The notes: a model not told the origin generated them from the letters alone. Shown: positions 40,284 to 49,028, counted from the stretch's first letter. The stretch is DNA of 49,028 nt from an uncultured Verrucomicrobiales bacterium (GCA_937922595.1 CALAIY010000130.1:1-49028); one strand, 5' to 3'. Translations and numbers: made by a program.

Positions 40284-41042
40284 TTAGGCGGCGGCTTGGA
40301 TTTCTTTGATCCAATCGTATCCTTTGTCTTCGAGTTCGAGGGCGAGTTCAGCGCCGCCGGATTTTACGATCTGGCCGTCGGCCATGACGTGGACGTGGTC
40401 TGGCTTGATGTAATCGAGCAGGCGCTGGTAGTGGGTGATGAGGAGGATTCCGCGGTCGGGTGAGCGCATGGCGTTTACTCCTTTGGAAACGATTTTGAGG
40501 GCGTCGATATCGAGGCCGGAATCGGTCTCATCGAGCACGCAGTATTCGGGCTCGAGCATGGCCATCTGGAGGATTTCATTGCGCTTCTTTTCTCCTCCGG
40601 AGAATCCTTCGTTTACCGCGCGGGAGGTGAACTTCCGATCCATCTCAAGAATGTCCATCTTGGCGTACATGTTTTTGTAGAAATCGACGGCGTCGAGCTC
40701 TTCGCCTTCGGGCATGCGTGCTTGGAGGGCGGCGCGAATGAAGTTGGCATTCGAGACGCCGGGGATTTCGATGGGGTATTGGAAGGCGAGGAAGAAGCCG
40801 GCGCGGGAGCGTTCGTCGATTTCCATTTCGAGGAGGTCTTTGCCGTCCATGAGGGCGCTGCCTTGGGTGACTTCGTAGGCGTCGTGGCCGGCGAGGATTT
40901 TCGAGAGGGTGCTTTTGCCGGAGCCGTTTGGTCCCATGATGGCATGGACTTCACCTTTGGGGATCGTGAGAGTGAGGCCTTTGAGGATTTGAGTATCTTC
41001 GTCGGCGAGCTTGCAGTGCAGGTCTTTGATTTCTAAGGACAT
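40284..41042 (-). CDS. sufC: SUF system ATPase SufC
   Basis: ABC-type ATPase of the SufBCD complex. From ATG 41042 ([18 protein letters not shown]) it has 252 residues. Walker A is [16 protein letters not shown] near 39, signature [17 protein letters not shown] near 150, and Walker [18 protein letters not shown] near 172. The frame is open upstream to 41303, but that portion is the shadow of fur. It is 17 bp downstream of fur and precedes sufB, so order here is fur-C-B-x-D. Confidence 0.96.
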   Translation of the reverse strand: MSLEIKDLHCKLADEDTQILKGLTLTIPKGEVHAIMGPNGSGKSTLSKILAGHDAYEVTQGSALMDGKDLLEMEIDERSRAGFFLAFQYPIEIPGVSNANFIRAALQARMPEGEELDAVDFYKNMYAKMDILEMDRKFTSRAVNEGFSGGEKKRNEILQMAMLEPEYCVLDETDSGLDIDALKIVSKGVNAMRSPDRGILLITHYQRLLDYIKPDHVHVMADGQIVKSGGAELALELEDKGYDWIKEIQAAA

Positions 41043-41059
41043 TTTGGGAAAGAAAAAGG

Positions 41060-41476
41060 TTAATTGGAGCAGGAGGGGCAGATGCCGTGGATTACGGTAT
41101 CGACAGTTTCGACGGCGGAGCCGGTGGGAAGTGACCAGGGGGTAGTGGAGCAAGCGCGCGGCTTCGGGTCCACGTCGGTGACGCTGCCGCAGGCGGAGCA
41201 GTGGAAGTGGGCGTGCTCGTGAAGATTCGGGCAGTAGCGCGCCGAGCTGCGATCGGTGCTCACCTGGCGGACGATGCCTGCGGAGGTGAGTGCTTCGAGG
41301 CAATTGTAGATGGTGGCGAGAGAAATGTCCTCGGTGCGCTCAAAGAGATCGGCAGCCGTCGGGTGATCGCGCTGATCGCGGAGCACATCGTAGACCTGCT
41401 GGCGCTGGCGCGTCATGCGGAAGCCTTCCGGGAGAGCCGGAATAGCGGGGGCAGAACTGGTGGCGGGCAGGATCAT
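41060..41476 (-). CDS. Fur-family transcriptional regulator
   Basis: The 138 residues have a winged-helix DNA-binding domain ([32 protein letters not shown]) and metal-binding motifs [13 protein letters not shown] and CPSC, the structural zinc pair CxxC at both ends. Fur, PerR and Zur cannot be told apart by sequence alone. Position as the first gene of the suf cluster suggests iron or peroxide control of SUF. A candidate 15-bp operator lies 46 bp upstream. Confidence 0.92.
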   Translation of the reverse strand: MILPATSSAPAIPALPEGFRMTRQRQQVYDVLRDQRDHPTAADLFERTEDISLATIYNCLEALTSAGIVRQVSTDRSSARYCPNLHEHAHFHCSACGSVTDVDPKPRACSTTPWSLPTGSAVETVDTVIHGICPSCSN

Positions 41477-41522
41477 AGAATTCAGTGCGGGGAGGTGATA
41501 CGAGCACAGTCTGAAATTAGAT

Positions 41523-41537
41523 CAAGAATGATTCTAA
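41523..41537. promoter_or_regulatory. Fur/PerR-type 7-1-7 box between fur and proC
   Basis: Read on the minus strand, TTAGAATCATTCTTG matches the 7-1-7 inverted repeat pattern TTAGAATnATTCTAA at all but the last two positions. Placement upstream of the Fur-family gene suggests autoregulation of the suf cluster. A second partial copy (TTAGATCA) abuts it on the plus strand. Confidence 0.6.
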
Positions 41538-41588
41538 AAATAGGGCTCTGGGGTGGCATTTTTATTCCGGGCGGTTAGGATCACGCCC

Positions 41589-42389
41589 ATGAAGCTTGGA
41601 GTCATTGGATGTGGAAAAATGGGGTCGGCACTCGTCTGCGGTGCGGCAAATGCGGGCGTGGTGGACGCTGCGGATGTGCTGCTTTTCGATTCTTATACTC
41701 CTGCGGCAGAAGATCTGGCTTCGAAATTGGATGGAGCTGTTTTCGTAGCCGATGTGTTGGAGGTCGTGGAGGCAGTGGATATGGTTCTCATTTGTGTAAA
41801 ACCGGGGGATGTGTCGGCGGTGCTCGCGGCGATCAAAGCGGGCGGGAATTCGGCGCTGGTGGTCTCGATTGCTGCTGGGGTAACTTTGAAAACCCTCGAA
41901 TCCGGCCTCGGCGCCGGAGCCCGTGCGGTGCGTGTGATGCCGAATACTCCGGCCTTGATCGGGGAGGGGGCTTCCGCCTTTGCGCTGGGTGGGAATACTT
42001 CTGAAGAAGATGCGATGCTCGTGGCGGAAGTGCTCAGTGGAGTGGGCGTGGTGAAGCAGGTTCCCGAGAAATTGATGGATGCGGTGACTGGGCTCAGCGG
42101 AAGCGGTCCGGCATACGTCTATACGATCATCGAAGCGATGGCAGATGGAGGCGTAAAAAATGGGCTTCCGCGGGATGTCGCGCTGACGCTCGCGGCACAG
42201 ACGGTTTCCGGCGCAGCCCGAATGCTCTTGGAGACAGGTGAGCACCCAGCAGTGCTTCGCGATCAGGTGACGAGTCCTGGAGGGACGACTATTGCCGGGC
42301 TCGGCGCGATGGAGGCTGCGGGAGTGCGGGCAGGAATGATCGGGGCGGTCGATACCGCCACTGCGCGCTCGATCGAGCTAGGGCAGTAG
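41589..42389 (+). CDS. proC: Pyrroline-5-carboxylate reductase
   Basis: Last step of proline synthesis. From ATG 41589 it has 266 residues: Rossmann start MKLGVIGCGKMGSALV, cofactor region VRVMPNTPALIGEGASA near 117, and signature DAVTGLSGSGPAYVYTIIEA near 159; the C-terminus has the family VTSPGGTTIAGL near 225. An in-frame upstream start (41553) would only add sequence without homology. It is convergent with tonB, one base apart. Confidence 0.95.
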   Translation: MKLGVIGCGKMGSALVCGAANAGVVDAADVLLFDSYTPAAEDLASKLDGAVFVADVLEVVEAVDMVLICVKPGDVSAVLAAIKAGGNSALVVSIAAGVTLKTLESGLGAGARAVRVMPNTPALIGEGASAFALGGNTSEEDAMLVAEVLSGVGVVKQVPEKLMDAVTGLSGSGPAYVYTIIEAMADGGVKNGLPRDVALTLAAQTVSGAARMLLETGEHPAVLRDQVTSPGGTTIAGLGAMEAAGVRAGMIGAVDTATARSIELGQ

Positions 42390-42390
42390 T

Positions 42391-43056
42391 TTACTGCACC
42401 TGAAAGCTCACCGGAACCATCACGCTCCCCGCGACCGCGCTTCCTCCGCGCGTCGCTGGGTAAAACCGCGTCGTTTTCACGGCGCGCACGGCTGCTTTGT
42501 CGAGTGATGCGTGGCCGGAGCTTCGGCTCACGCTCGCGGACGTGACTCGGCCATTGGTGCCGATTGATGCCGAGACGGTCGTGGTGCCTTGGAGCTTTTT
42601 GCGAAGCGCCATTTTCGGATAGCGTGGTTTGATCCGTGATTTTGGCCGGGCTTTTGTCGCGCCTTTGGGCTTGGAGGGAGCCTTTGCTCTGGGCTTTGGG
42701 CGCGGCTTCGCCCTTGGCTTTGCGATGGGTTTTGGGCGCGGCTTGGGCTTCGGCTTTGCGACTGGTTTCGGCTTGGGGGGAGCGACGATGGTTGGCTCAG
42801 GGACGGGCTCGGGCTCCACGACTTCCTCGATTTCAGGCTCGGGGATCGGTTCGGGTTCCGGCGGAGGCTCTTCGATCGGAGGCTCTGGCTCAGGAATTTC
42901 ATATTCCTCGATGAACTCAAGCTCCGCGACCACGAGTGGATCGCCCTCAGGTTCGTTCACGATCGGGGCTTGCTCCGGGAGCTGGGCAAGCAAAATCGCC
43001 GCCAGCGCATGCACGCCGATCGCTCCGCCAATGATGATGGGAAACCGGTCAATCAC
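42391..43056 (-). CDS. tonB: TonB-family energy transducer
   Basis: The 221 residues have an N-terminal membrane segment (IIIGGAIGVHALAAILLAQL), a long Pro-rich spacer with EPEP and KPKP repeats (about residues 45-140) and a C-terminal TonB domain (RYPKMALRKKLQGTTTVSA, ASLDKAAVRAVKTTRFYP). It should carry energy from ExbB/ExbD to outer-membrane receptors. It starts within exbD (eight-base overlap). Confidence 0.92.
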   Translation of the reverse strand: MIDRFPIIIGGAIGVHALAAILLAQLPEQAPIVNEPEGDPLVVAELEFIEEYEIPEPEPPIEEPPPEPEPIPEPEIEEVVEPEPVPEPTIVAPPKPKPVAKPKPKPRPKPIAKPRAKPRPKPRAKAPSKPKGATKARPKSRIKPRYPKMALRKKLQGTTTVSASIGTNGRVTSASVSRSSGHASLDKAAVRAVKTTRFYPATRGGSAVAGSVMVPVSFQVQ

Positions 43057-43477
43057 GGGGAGTGTCGATCTTTTTGATTATTTGAAATTTAGTCGCCCCC
43101 GCACTTTTCGCCTCTTCCATCAGAGCCACGAAATCACCGTAAGGAATTTCCCTATCCCCTCGGAAGTGAACCTCAGCAATGCCCACCGATGCGATCTCCG
43201 CCTTCAATGCATCGGCGAAACTGCCCCGCTCCGTGCGCGCGCTATTAATCAAGATTTCCCCACTGCTTGTGACTTCGACCACCAAGGGCTTCACCTGCTC
43301 CGCGCGCACACCACCACCGCCAATCGGCAATTCGATCTGCGCCTCGCGCTGGACGAACTGCGAACTCACCATGAAAAAAATCAGCAATTGGAACACCACA
43401 TCGATCAGCGGAGTCATATCGATCCCATCATCCGTGCGGCGCCGGTAGGCGAAAAGTGCTTTGGAATCAGGTCGCAT
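43049..43477 (-). CDS. exbD: Biopolymer transport protein ExbD/TolR
   Basis: The 142 residues show a short cytosolic start, one membrane segment containing DMTPLIDVVFQLLIFFMVSS (the proton-path Asp in PLIDV) and a periplasmic domain ending KFQIIKKIDTPRD. It overlaps exbB by 11 bases and tonB by eight, so the three are one translation-coupled unit. Confidence 0.94.
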   Translation of the reverse strand: MRPDSKALFAYRRRTDDGIDMTPLIDVVFQLLIFFMVSSQFVQREAQIELPIGGGGVRAEQVKPLVVEVTSSGEILINSARTERGSFADALKAEIASVGIAEVHFRGDREIPYGDFVALMEEAKSAGATKFQIIKKIDTPRD

Positions 43478-44078
43478 TTCCGGTCCACTCGTCGAGATGC
43501 GAGACTACATGATTCATATCTTGGGCGAGCTTCTCCAGCTTCCGGTCAAACCAACGCGCCGCCACCGTCGCCGGAATCGCGACCACTAGTCCAAAGACTG
43601 TCGTGAGCAATCCGGACCAAATCCCGCCCGCAAAATCCGCCGGTTTTACCTGGTCGCCCAGCGCCTGAATTTGGGAAAACGCCTCCACCATTCCCCACAC
43701 CGTTCCGAGAAGCCCGATCAGTGGTGAGAGCGTGGCAATCGTTGAAAGCACTCGCAGCCGCTTCTCCGAATGCCGCACGATTTTGCCCGCTTCGCGCTGG
43801 AGGATGTTTCGCCTGTGCTCATCGGTAGAATCGAGGTTCGAGCGATAGATTTGAGAAACTGCCAGCAGGGGATCGGATGGTTTTTCCACCGATCCTACCG
43901 CTGTGCCAAGCGACCTCTCCACCTCGCCCAGTGAGGCGTCCAGACGGTAGCGGTGCCGGAAAAAGAAGAGTGCTCGATCAATCACCACGGCAAGCGCGAC
44001 CACCGAACACAGCAGGATTGGCCACATGAACGCGCCTCCGCGTTCAAATAGATCGATAATATTGAGACTCTGTATCAA
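43467..44078 (-). CDS. exbB: Proton channel protein ExbB/TolQ/MotA family
   Basis: The 203 residues have a first membrane segment (MWPILLCSVVALAVVIDRALFF) and two more (LLGTVWGMVEAFSQIQ and GLLTTVFGLVVAIPATVAARW), matching ExbB/TolQ. The start is TTG at 44078; no upstream ATG was found, and the next ATG is within the first membrane segment. It is divergent from the receptor gene with a 73-bp gap. Confidence 0.92.
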   Translation of the reverse strand: MIQSLNIIDLFERGGAFMWPILLCSVVALAVVIDRALFFFRHRYRLDASLGEVERSLGTAVGSVEKPSDPLLAVSQIYRSNLDSTDEHRRNILQREAGKIVRHSEKRLRVLSTIATLSPLIGLLGTVWGMVEAFSQIQALGDQVKPADFAGGIWSGLLTTVFGLVVAIPATVAARWFDRKLEKLAQDMNHVVSHLDEWTGNAT

Positions 44079-44134
44079 AACTTCATTGACGAATGGTTTA
44101 GGTCAGACGATACGAAAACGAGACACAGTCTCAA
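44062..44134. promoter_or_regulatory. Divergent exbB/receptor control region with inverted repeats
   Basis: TTGAGACT (44062-44069) recurs as its reverse complement AGTCTCAA (44127-44134), and GAGACACAGTCTC (44120-44132) is a local 5-3-5 inverted repeat. The left copy lies within the first codons of exbB, the right one 18 bp before the receptor ATG. It fits a shared operator, possibly metal-responsive, but no regulator is shown. Confidence 0.45.
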
Positions 44135-44151
44135 CAACAAATTTTCCTCCG

Positions 44152-46416
44152 ATGAAATCACTATCCTCATTCGCGCTCGCGACCTTTGGCCTCCCCGGCA
44201 TTCTCCTTTCTCAGGAAACTGCCCCCCCGGAATCCGGAGGCTCCACTCTACTCGACACCGTCTACGTGATCGGCTCCGAAGACGCCGTCCCCGACCTGCC
44301 AGGATCGGGCGCATATCTCGCCGCCGAAGACATCCGCGCTCAGAGCTATGGCAATATCAACCGCGTCCTTCAGCGCGTCCCCGGCGTCTATCTTCGTGAA
44401 GAAGATGGCTTCGGAAACTTCCCGAATATCTCCCTCCGCGGAGTCGATGGTGGCCGTTCCTCCAAAGTCACCATCATGGAAGACGGAATCATTAGTGCCC
44501 CTGCACCGTATTCCTCGCCCTCTGCCTACTATTTCCCAAACGTCGGCCGCATGGAAGGCGTCGAAGTTCTCAAAGGCTCTTCCCAAGTGAAATACGGTCC
44601 GCACACCACTGGTGGTGTGATCAACTTCCGCTCTACGAGCGTGCCGGATGACGCCACATTCTACCTCAAGTCCACCTACGGCACGGACAATGATATCCTT
44701 GCCCACACCTATTGGGGAGACGTCATCGAGACCTCCGCAGGTAACATTGGTTACCTCCTTGAACTCTATCACCGCCAGAATGAGGGCTTCCGCACCATTG
44801 ATTCTGCCCCCGGCTTCAGCGGCAGCGACGACACTGGATTCACCCGCACCGAGCCCATGCTCAAAGTCTACTTCGAGCCTGATTCTGATATCTACCAGCG
44901 CTTCGAAGCAAAATTCGGCTACACCGATTTCGAAGCCGATGAGACCTACCTTGGTCTCACCGAAAGCGACTTCGCCAACGATCCTTACCGCCGCTACGCA
45001 GGTTCCCGCTTCGATAACATCCAGACCGAGCAATATCGCGCCTACCTTCGTCATATCATTGAGCCCAAAGACGGCCTCACCTTCACCACCACCGCCTACT
45101 ACAATCAGTTCTCAAGAAACTGGTTTAAGATCAACCGCGTTCGCGACGCCGAAGGAAACCGTAGCAACCTAGCCCGTGCCATCGCCGGGGGAGGGGAGGA
45201 ACTCGCCATTCTTCAAGGCCGCGCAGCTGGCGTTCTAGATTACCGCAACAACGCCCGCGATTACTACAGCTACGGTATCATGGAAGATATCGACTTCGCC
45301 TTCGAGACTGGTGCCATCTCCCACAATCTCGAAGCCGGGATTCGCTACCACCGCGATGGGATCGACCGCTTCCAGCAAGACGAGCTCTTCTTCCAAGACG
45401 ATTCCGGACGCATCACCCGCAGCAGCACCGGCCCCCTCGGCGGCGGCGGAAACCGCGAGCAGGACACCGAAGCAATCTCCATCTATCTTCAAGATGAAGT
45501 GAGCATTGGTAATCTCACCGTCACCCCCGGAATTCGCTACGAGCACCTCAACCTCGAATCCCGAGACCTCGACACCTCCGGTGCAAACCCTGATCGTGTG
45601 ACCCGCTTCGAAGAGTCCTCACTCGATCTCATCGCCCCTGGAATCAGCGCTCGCTACGAATTCTCGGATGAACTCTCCGCCTTCGGTGGCGTCTTCCGCG
45701 GTCTCTCCACCCCAAGCCCACGCGGCAATGCCCGCAACGGCCTCGATGAAGAGACCTCCACCGGCTACGAACTCGGAGTCCGCTACACCACTGATGCCTT
45801 CAAAGCAGAACTCATTGGTTTCCACACCCAATTCGAAGACCTCATCGTCCCCGATACCGTTGGCGCTAGCGGAGGCCTTGCCACCGATAACCTCGGATCA
45901 GTAGATACCACCGGATTCGAATTTGCTCTCGCCTACGACCCAGGCATCGCCGCAGACTGGGACATCAGCGTCCCTCTTCACCTCGCCTTCACCTACACGA
46001 ACGCCACTCTCGATGGTGACATCACCTCCGCCTCCGCCGAATCGATCTTCAGCGGCGGCCAAGATGGAAACCGCGTTCCTTATATCCCTGAATTCCAAAT
46101 CGCCGCTGGAGCCGGAATTCAAGGTGAAAAATTCGGTCTCCACGTAGACGCAAGTTACACCCCTGCGACCTACACCACCGCGAATAACACCACTCGCCAA
46201 GTCGATTCCTTCGGAAACCGCGACTCCCGCTTCGGCGAAACCGGGGAAGCCTTCCTCGTCGATCTCACCGCGAGCTATCAGTTCACTGAAAACCTCAAGA
46301 TCCTAGGCGGCGTCAAAAACATCCTCGAGGAATCCTACGTCACCTCCCGCCTTCCTGAAGGTCCCCGCTCTGGAGCACCCCGCGTCTTCTACGTCGGCTT
46401 CGAGCTAGAGCTCTAA
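44152..46416 (+). CDS. TonB-dependent outer-membrane receptor (siderophore/FecA-like)
   Basis: From ATG 44152 the 754 residues have a signal peptide (about 20 residues, ending LLSQETAPP), a TonB-box-like DTVYVIG, a plug domain (NINRVLQRVPGVYLREEDG, GMEGVEVLKGSSQVKYGPHT pattern) and a 22-strand barrel ending FYVGFELEL. The plug resembles Fe(III)-dicitrate-type receptors, but the ligand is not fixed. Together with the divergent exbB-exbD-tonB set it makes a complete import unit. The frame is open upstream to 44026, yet the signal peptide starts at 44152. Confidence 0.92.
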   Translation: MKSLSSFALATFGLPGILLSQETAPPESGGSTLLDTVYVIGSEDAVPDLPGSGAYLAAEDIRAQSYGNINRVLQRVPGVYLREEDGFGNFPNISLRGVDGGRSSKVTIMEDGIISAPAPYSSPSAYYFPNVGRMEGVEVLKGSSQVKYGPHTTGGVINFRSTSVPDDATFYLKSTYGTDNDILAHTYWGDVIETSAGNIGYLLELYHRQNEGFRTIDSAPGFSGSDDTGFTRTEPMLKVYFEPDSDIYQRFEAKFGYTDFEADETYLGLTESDFANDPYRRYAGSRFDNIQTEQYRAYLRHIIEPKDGLTFTTTAYYNQFSRNWFKINRVRDAEGNRSNLARAIAGGGEELAILQGRAAGVLDYRNNARDYYSYGIMEDIDFAFETGAISHNLEAGIRYHRDGIDRFQQDELFFQDDSGRITRSSTGPLGGGGNREQDTEAISIYLQDEVSIGNLTVTPGIRYEHLNLESRDLDTSGANPDRVTRFEESSLDLIAPGISARYEFSDELSAFGGVFRGLSTPSPRGNARNGLDEETSTGYELGVRYTTDAFKAELIGFHTQFEDLIVPDTVGASGGLATDNLGSVDTTGFEFALAYDPGIAADWDISVPLHLAFTYTNATLDGDITSASAESIFSGGQDGNRVPYIPEFQIAAGAGIQGEKFGLHVDASYTPATYTTANNTTRQVDSFGNRDSRFGETGEAFLVDLTASYQFTENLKILGGVKNILEESYVTSRLPEGPRSGAPRVFYVGFELEL

Positions 46417-46428
46417 TTTCCAAAACGC

Positions 46429-46465
46429 AAAACGGCCCGTTCGCGAAAGCGAACGGGCCGTTTTT
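46429..46465. terminator. Bidirectional terminator after the receptor gene
   Basis: ACGGCCCGTTCGC and GCGAACGGGCCGT form a stem with a GAAA tetraloop, with A-run on the left and T-run on the right. It lies between the receptor stop and a convergent glycosyltransferase. Confidence 0.93.
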
Positions 46466-46493
46466 ATGTGCGCCTGAGAGAGTAGCGAGAAAT

Positions 46494-47633
46494 CTATCTA
46501 TCAGCGGCCTCACGAAGCACGCGAATAAACATTTCCTGAAGGTGATTGGGACTAAAATCTGTGTTGGCCTGCTGTATTACAGCTTTCGAAAGCCTCTTCT
46601 GTTCGGCTGCATCCACAGCGATTTTTTCAACTGCGTGAAGTAAGTTTTCAGCGTTAGGTTTAGTAACCGCGAGTGCTGCATGTGAATCATTCGCCCAGCG
46701 AATCGCACTCGCCCAGGTTGGTCCCCAGACGATCAGCGGCTTTCCGTAGCGAGAGGCCTCGAGTAATTTCGATGGGAAATTGGTCTCCATCTCCAATCGT
46801 CTCCCTTTAGCAAAAGACTGAGGGATGAGGAAGGCATCTGCAGTGCCCGCCCATTCTTGAAATGAATCTACGTCTGATGTGTGGGAGAGAAGCCGTCCGC
46901 TAGCGCGCATCCGAGTTTCAAATTCATTAGAAAATGAAGCGCCACCGCCACGCGCTTCAAAGCGAATTTCTGGATGCTCATAGAATATTTCAAGCGCTTG
47001 ACCTACGAGATCTCCGTAGACGCCTAAGTTTCCAAAGAAGAGAATTTTAAAAGGGCTGCTGGCCTGGCTCACTTCAGAGAAGTCTGAGAGAGCGGTCTCA
47101 TTTGGAATCGGATAGAGAATCCTCGAATCTAAATGCTCGCCAAGAGTAGATTGCATTCCTTCGCTCACACAGAGGGCCACATCGGATTTGTTATAGAGAT
47201 CCCGAAAACGTTTCTCGATAAACCGCCGGATGGCTCCCGGAGGAGCTGCGAGGTTCGGCCACCAATCGTGAAAAATCGAAACGAGTGGCCACCCTTCCTG
47301 CTTGGCCAGGCGCATTGCCGCCAGATACCCATCGCCGTGTGCAACAGTGAGAACCACCGTTGGCTGATCTGAGGCAGGAAAGGAAGGGAGCTTGATCCAG
47401 CGTCCTGCGAGAAGCGTCCAGGCCATTTCGCGGAGCGCGGATGGTCTCACACATTTCGCGATCAAAAGGCGCAGGGCTCCGAAGATCGAACTCCGATTTA
47501 ATTCTGCGCCGTGAATTTCCACCTGGAGCTCAGAGCATCCACTGAGATGGCGGTGAAGAATGATCGATCCCGCAGAGCTTGGTTCCGGGCGTACGGACGA
47601 AACAACAATGACTCTCAATGTATCCTCACTCAT
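46494..47633 (-). CDS. Glycosyltransferase, GT4-like
   Basis: From ATG 47633 (MSEDTLRVIVVSSVRPEPSS) it has 379 residues in a two-Rossmann (GT-B) layout: an N-terminal acceptor half with TVVLTVAHGDGYLAAMRLA near 115, and a C-terminal donor half with FKILFFGNLGVYGDLVGQAL near 215 and SKLLEASRYGKPLIVWGPTW near 295. It overlaps the upstream glycosyltransferase by eight bases. It is probably part of a surface-polysaccharide locus. Donor and acceptor unknown. Confidence 0.82.
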   Translation of the reverse strand: MSEDTLRVIVVSSVRPEPSSAGSIILHRHLSGCSELQVEIHGAELNRSSIFGALRLLIAKCVRPSALREMAWTLLAGRWIKLPSFPASDQPTVVLTVAHGDGYLAAMRLAKQEGWPLVSIFHDWWPNLAAPPGAIRRFIEKRFRDLYNKSDVALCVSEGMQSTLGEHLDSRILYPIPNETALSDFSEVSQASSPFKILFFGNLGVYGDLVGQALEIFYEHPEIRFEARGGGASFSNEFETRMRASGRLLSHTSDVDSFQEWAGTADAFLIPQSFAKGRRLEMETNFPSKLLEASRYGKPLIVWGPTWASAIRWANDSHAALAVTKPNAENLLHAVEKIAVDAAEQKRLSKAVIQQANTDFSPNHLQEMFIRVLREAADR

Positions 47634-48801
47634 CGAATAAAAACTGCGCCGCAGGTGCCCACCGAGCCGCCATGACTGATGGGGTGAATTGTTGATTGAG
47701 TAGCGCACGCTCCGCCTTCAAAGCGCCTTCTCTTTCCGCTGTATCTGCGAGCCGCTGGATTGCTGAAGACACAGCGCCCTCGCTTTGCTCCGTGATAGTG
47801 AGGCAACCATCCGCTTCGCTAGCAATACGAATCATACAGGCTTCAGGAGGTCCAATGATGAGCGTTGGGACGGGAGCGGCTAGGCACTCAGAAAACTTCG
47901 TCGCAATATTGAAGACGCTCATATTGCGTAACTCCGGGAGGAAACTAATGGGGAGGACGATGCTGTCGTAAAGCGCAGCTGTTTCTAATACTGTGTCTGA
48001 GGGGATCCCATTCTTGAGCGTCGCTCCCGCCTTGAGTAAGACAGAGGGAAGTGCCTCGGGGGCATGGGTGAAGATATCTAGGGAGATAGTGCCTTTAGTA
48101 AGTTCACCCGCGAGGAGGGCGAGGGCATCATTTTGCCAGCGGCCAAGGCTACCAAAATAGACGAGTCGAATTGGGGTGTTCGCCGTCGAGGAGAGCGCGT
48201 TTTCCCTAGGTTCCTCTGCTGAGCCGCACAAAACACTCGAATTCACTCCGAAGCGCTCAAGATAAAATTCCTGCATTGCCGGGCTTATCGTGAAGACATG
48301 CTGGGCTCCGGTGAGATGTCGGTGCATCAGATCTTCAAAGCCTTTGGGATATCGCCAAGTGTCGTTTTCCCAAGAGAGTAGGTGGTCGTCCATCATCCAG
48401 CTCACATAGGAAAGCGGAATTCGTTTTTGAATCTCATCAAGGACGATGAGTGAGATATCCGCTTGTGGGCAGGCGAGAATACGAGATTCGGCCAGCGTGG
48501 ACTCGTGCTGGAGCAATTGTTTGGCGACTTGCTTCGCGAAACGGCGGCGGCTCATCGGATGGGCCGCAATTGAATGCGCACGTGAGCAGCCAATGATAGG
48601 GCGGAGCGCGCGCTCAAGCTTTCCAATCGGGAAATGATAGCTCCGAGCCGGTGGGTAATGGGGTGTGTCCTGGTGGGGGTAATTTACGGTCTTAGCAAAC
48701 CAATCGAAGCGCTTCAGATCATCTCCAAGAATTCGCGCTAAAGTGACTCCGCCACCGTGGACGGGTTTTGCGGACATCTCAGATATAAAACCAGCGGGCA
48801 T
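47626..48801 (-). CDS. Glycosyltransferase-like protein
   Basis: The 391 residues start MPAGFISEMSAKPVHGGGV. The N-terminal half has HPMSRRRFAKQVAKQLLQHE near 81, and the C-terminal half has IRLVYFGSLGRWQNDALALLA near 211 and FSECLAAPVPTLIIGPPEA near 305, in GT-B order. The N-terminal GGGVTLARI resembles the glycine-rich loop of GT4 enzymes. It overlaps the following GT gene by eight bases and lies 11 bp after the next one. Specific activity unknown. Confidence 0.75.
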   Translation of the reverse strand: MPAGFISEMSAKPVHGGGVTLARILGDDLKRFDWFAKTVNYPHQDTPHYPPARSYHFPIGKLERALRPIIGCSRAHSIAAHPMSRRRFAKQVAKQLLQHESTLAESRILACPQADISLIVLDEIQKRIPLSYVSWMMDDHLLSWENDTWRYPKGFEDLMHRHLTGAQHVFTISPAMQEFYLERFGVNSSVLCGSAEEPRENALSSTANTPIRLVYFGSLGRWQNDALALLAGELTKGTISLDIFTHAPEALPSVLLKAGATLKNGIPSDTVLETAALYDSIVLPISFLPELRNMSVFNIATKFSECLAAPVPTLIIGPPEACMIRIASEADGCLTITEQSEGAVSSAIQRLADTAEREGALKAERALLNQQFTPSVMAARWAPAAQFLFDE

Positions 48802-48812
48802 GAGAGTGATTC

Positions 48813-49028
48813 TTAGCGCGCGGTTTTTCCGAGCATCGATTGATAGAGTTGGCTGTAGGCCGCATTTTGCTTGGCCAGACTAAAGCAATTTTGGATCGAT
48901 TCACGACACCCTTTGATAGTCGCATTGGCTTTGAACTGCATGGCAGCGTCCACAATTGCCTCCGCATCGCCTACGGGAGAGACGAGTCGTCCCGTGCGTG
49001 TATCATCGATCATGTCGGGGAATCCTCC
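48813..49028 (-). CDS. Glycosyltransferase C-terminal fragment (partial, runs off right edge)
   Basis: The last 71 codons are visible. They begin GGFPDMIDDTRTGRLVSPVG, then DAEAIVDAAMQFKANATIK, the donor-binding tail found in GT4 enzymes (GG-P-V-x-D-G-x-G-L-V pattern), and end at 48813. The rest lies beyond the window. Confidence 0.85.
   Translation of the reverse strand, partial: GGFPDMIDDTRTGRLVSPVGDAEAIVDAAMQFKANATIKGCRESIQNCFSLAKQNAAYSQLYQSMLGKTAR

Noticed and set aside
42640-42790. Direct repeats resembling a CRISPR or tandem array
   Set aside because: They are the KPKP/EPEP spacer codons of tonB, irregular in length and without spacers.
44248-45054. Minus-strand 268-codon open frame over the receptor gene
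   Set aside because: Antisense to the plug domain, with no recognisable protein features.

Overview
The window looks like chromosome of a Verrucomicrobiota bacterium; genus is not resolved. Pointers are a PEP-CTERM sorting-signal protein, a Bacteroidetes-like long PurF, an outer-membrane TonB/ExbBD receptor system (so a Gram-negative envelope), small Cys-rich proteins and few clear Shine-Dalgarno sites. GC is high in most housekeeping genes and drops in two places: the first ~400 bases and about 15.9-17.8 kb. No rRNA, tRNA or CRISPR array was seen, and no gene-free stretch exceeds 300 bases.

Layout. 1-3315 (-): cobalamin-dependent methionine synthase running off the left edge, whose C-terminus is not the expected reactivation domain. 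It is divergent from ppc (3455-6190, +) across a perfect 38-bp palindrome. 6.3-8.1 kb (-): a 58-residue Cys-rich exported protein with its own terminator, an isolated sdhB and yqgE. 8.1-9.6 kb: trpD and glnB converge on a shared terminator. 9.8-15.9 kb (+): exported protein, lipase, sbcD and sbcC, the last three joined by ATGA overlaps. 15.9-18.4 kb: a low-GC accessory patch with immunity-like genes (one frameshifted), a transposase remnant and a small CxxC protein. 18.5-24.7 kb: purF, a PQQ-like propeller protein, nadE and a DUF2887/Rpn-type nuclease. 24.7-28.5 kb (-): a 1250-residue multi-domain ABC transporter. 28.6-35.98 kb: ftsH, a TPR membrane protein, cysK, a pterin dehydratase, an unknown protein and a two-gene TPM module. 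36.0-41.5 kb (-): a fur-sufC-sufB-[PEP-CTERM]-sufD-GNAT cluster. 41.6-46.4 kb: proC, tonB-exbD-exbB and a divergent TonB-dependent receptor. 46.5 kb to the right edge (-): three glycosyltransferases.

How the genes work together. The suf cluster with its Fur-family regulator would build iron-sulfur clusters under iron or oxidative control, and the TonB/ExbBD/receptor unit would import a metal chelate or similar ligand. metH, cysK, proC, trpD, purF, nadE and ppc are core metabolism. SbcCD processes DNA ends. The places most worth a second look are the replaced MetH C-terminus, the 38-bp palindrome, the PEP-CTERM gene inside the suf cluster, and the low-GC immunity-like patch.
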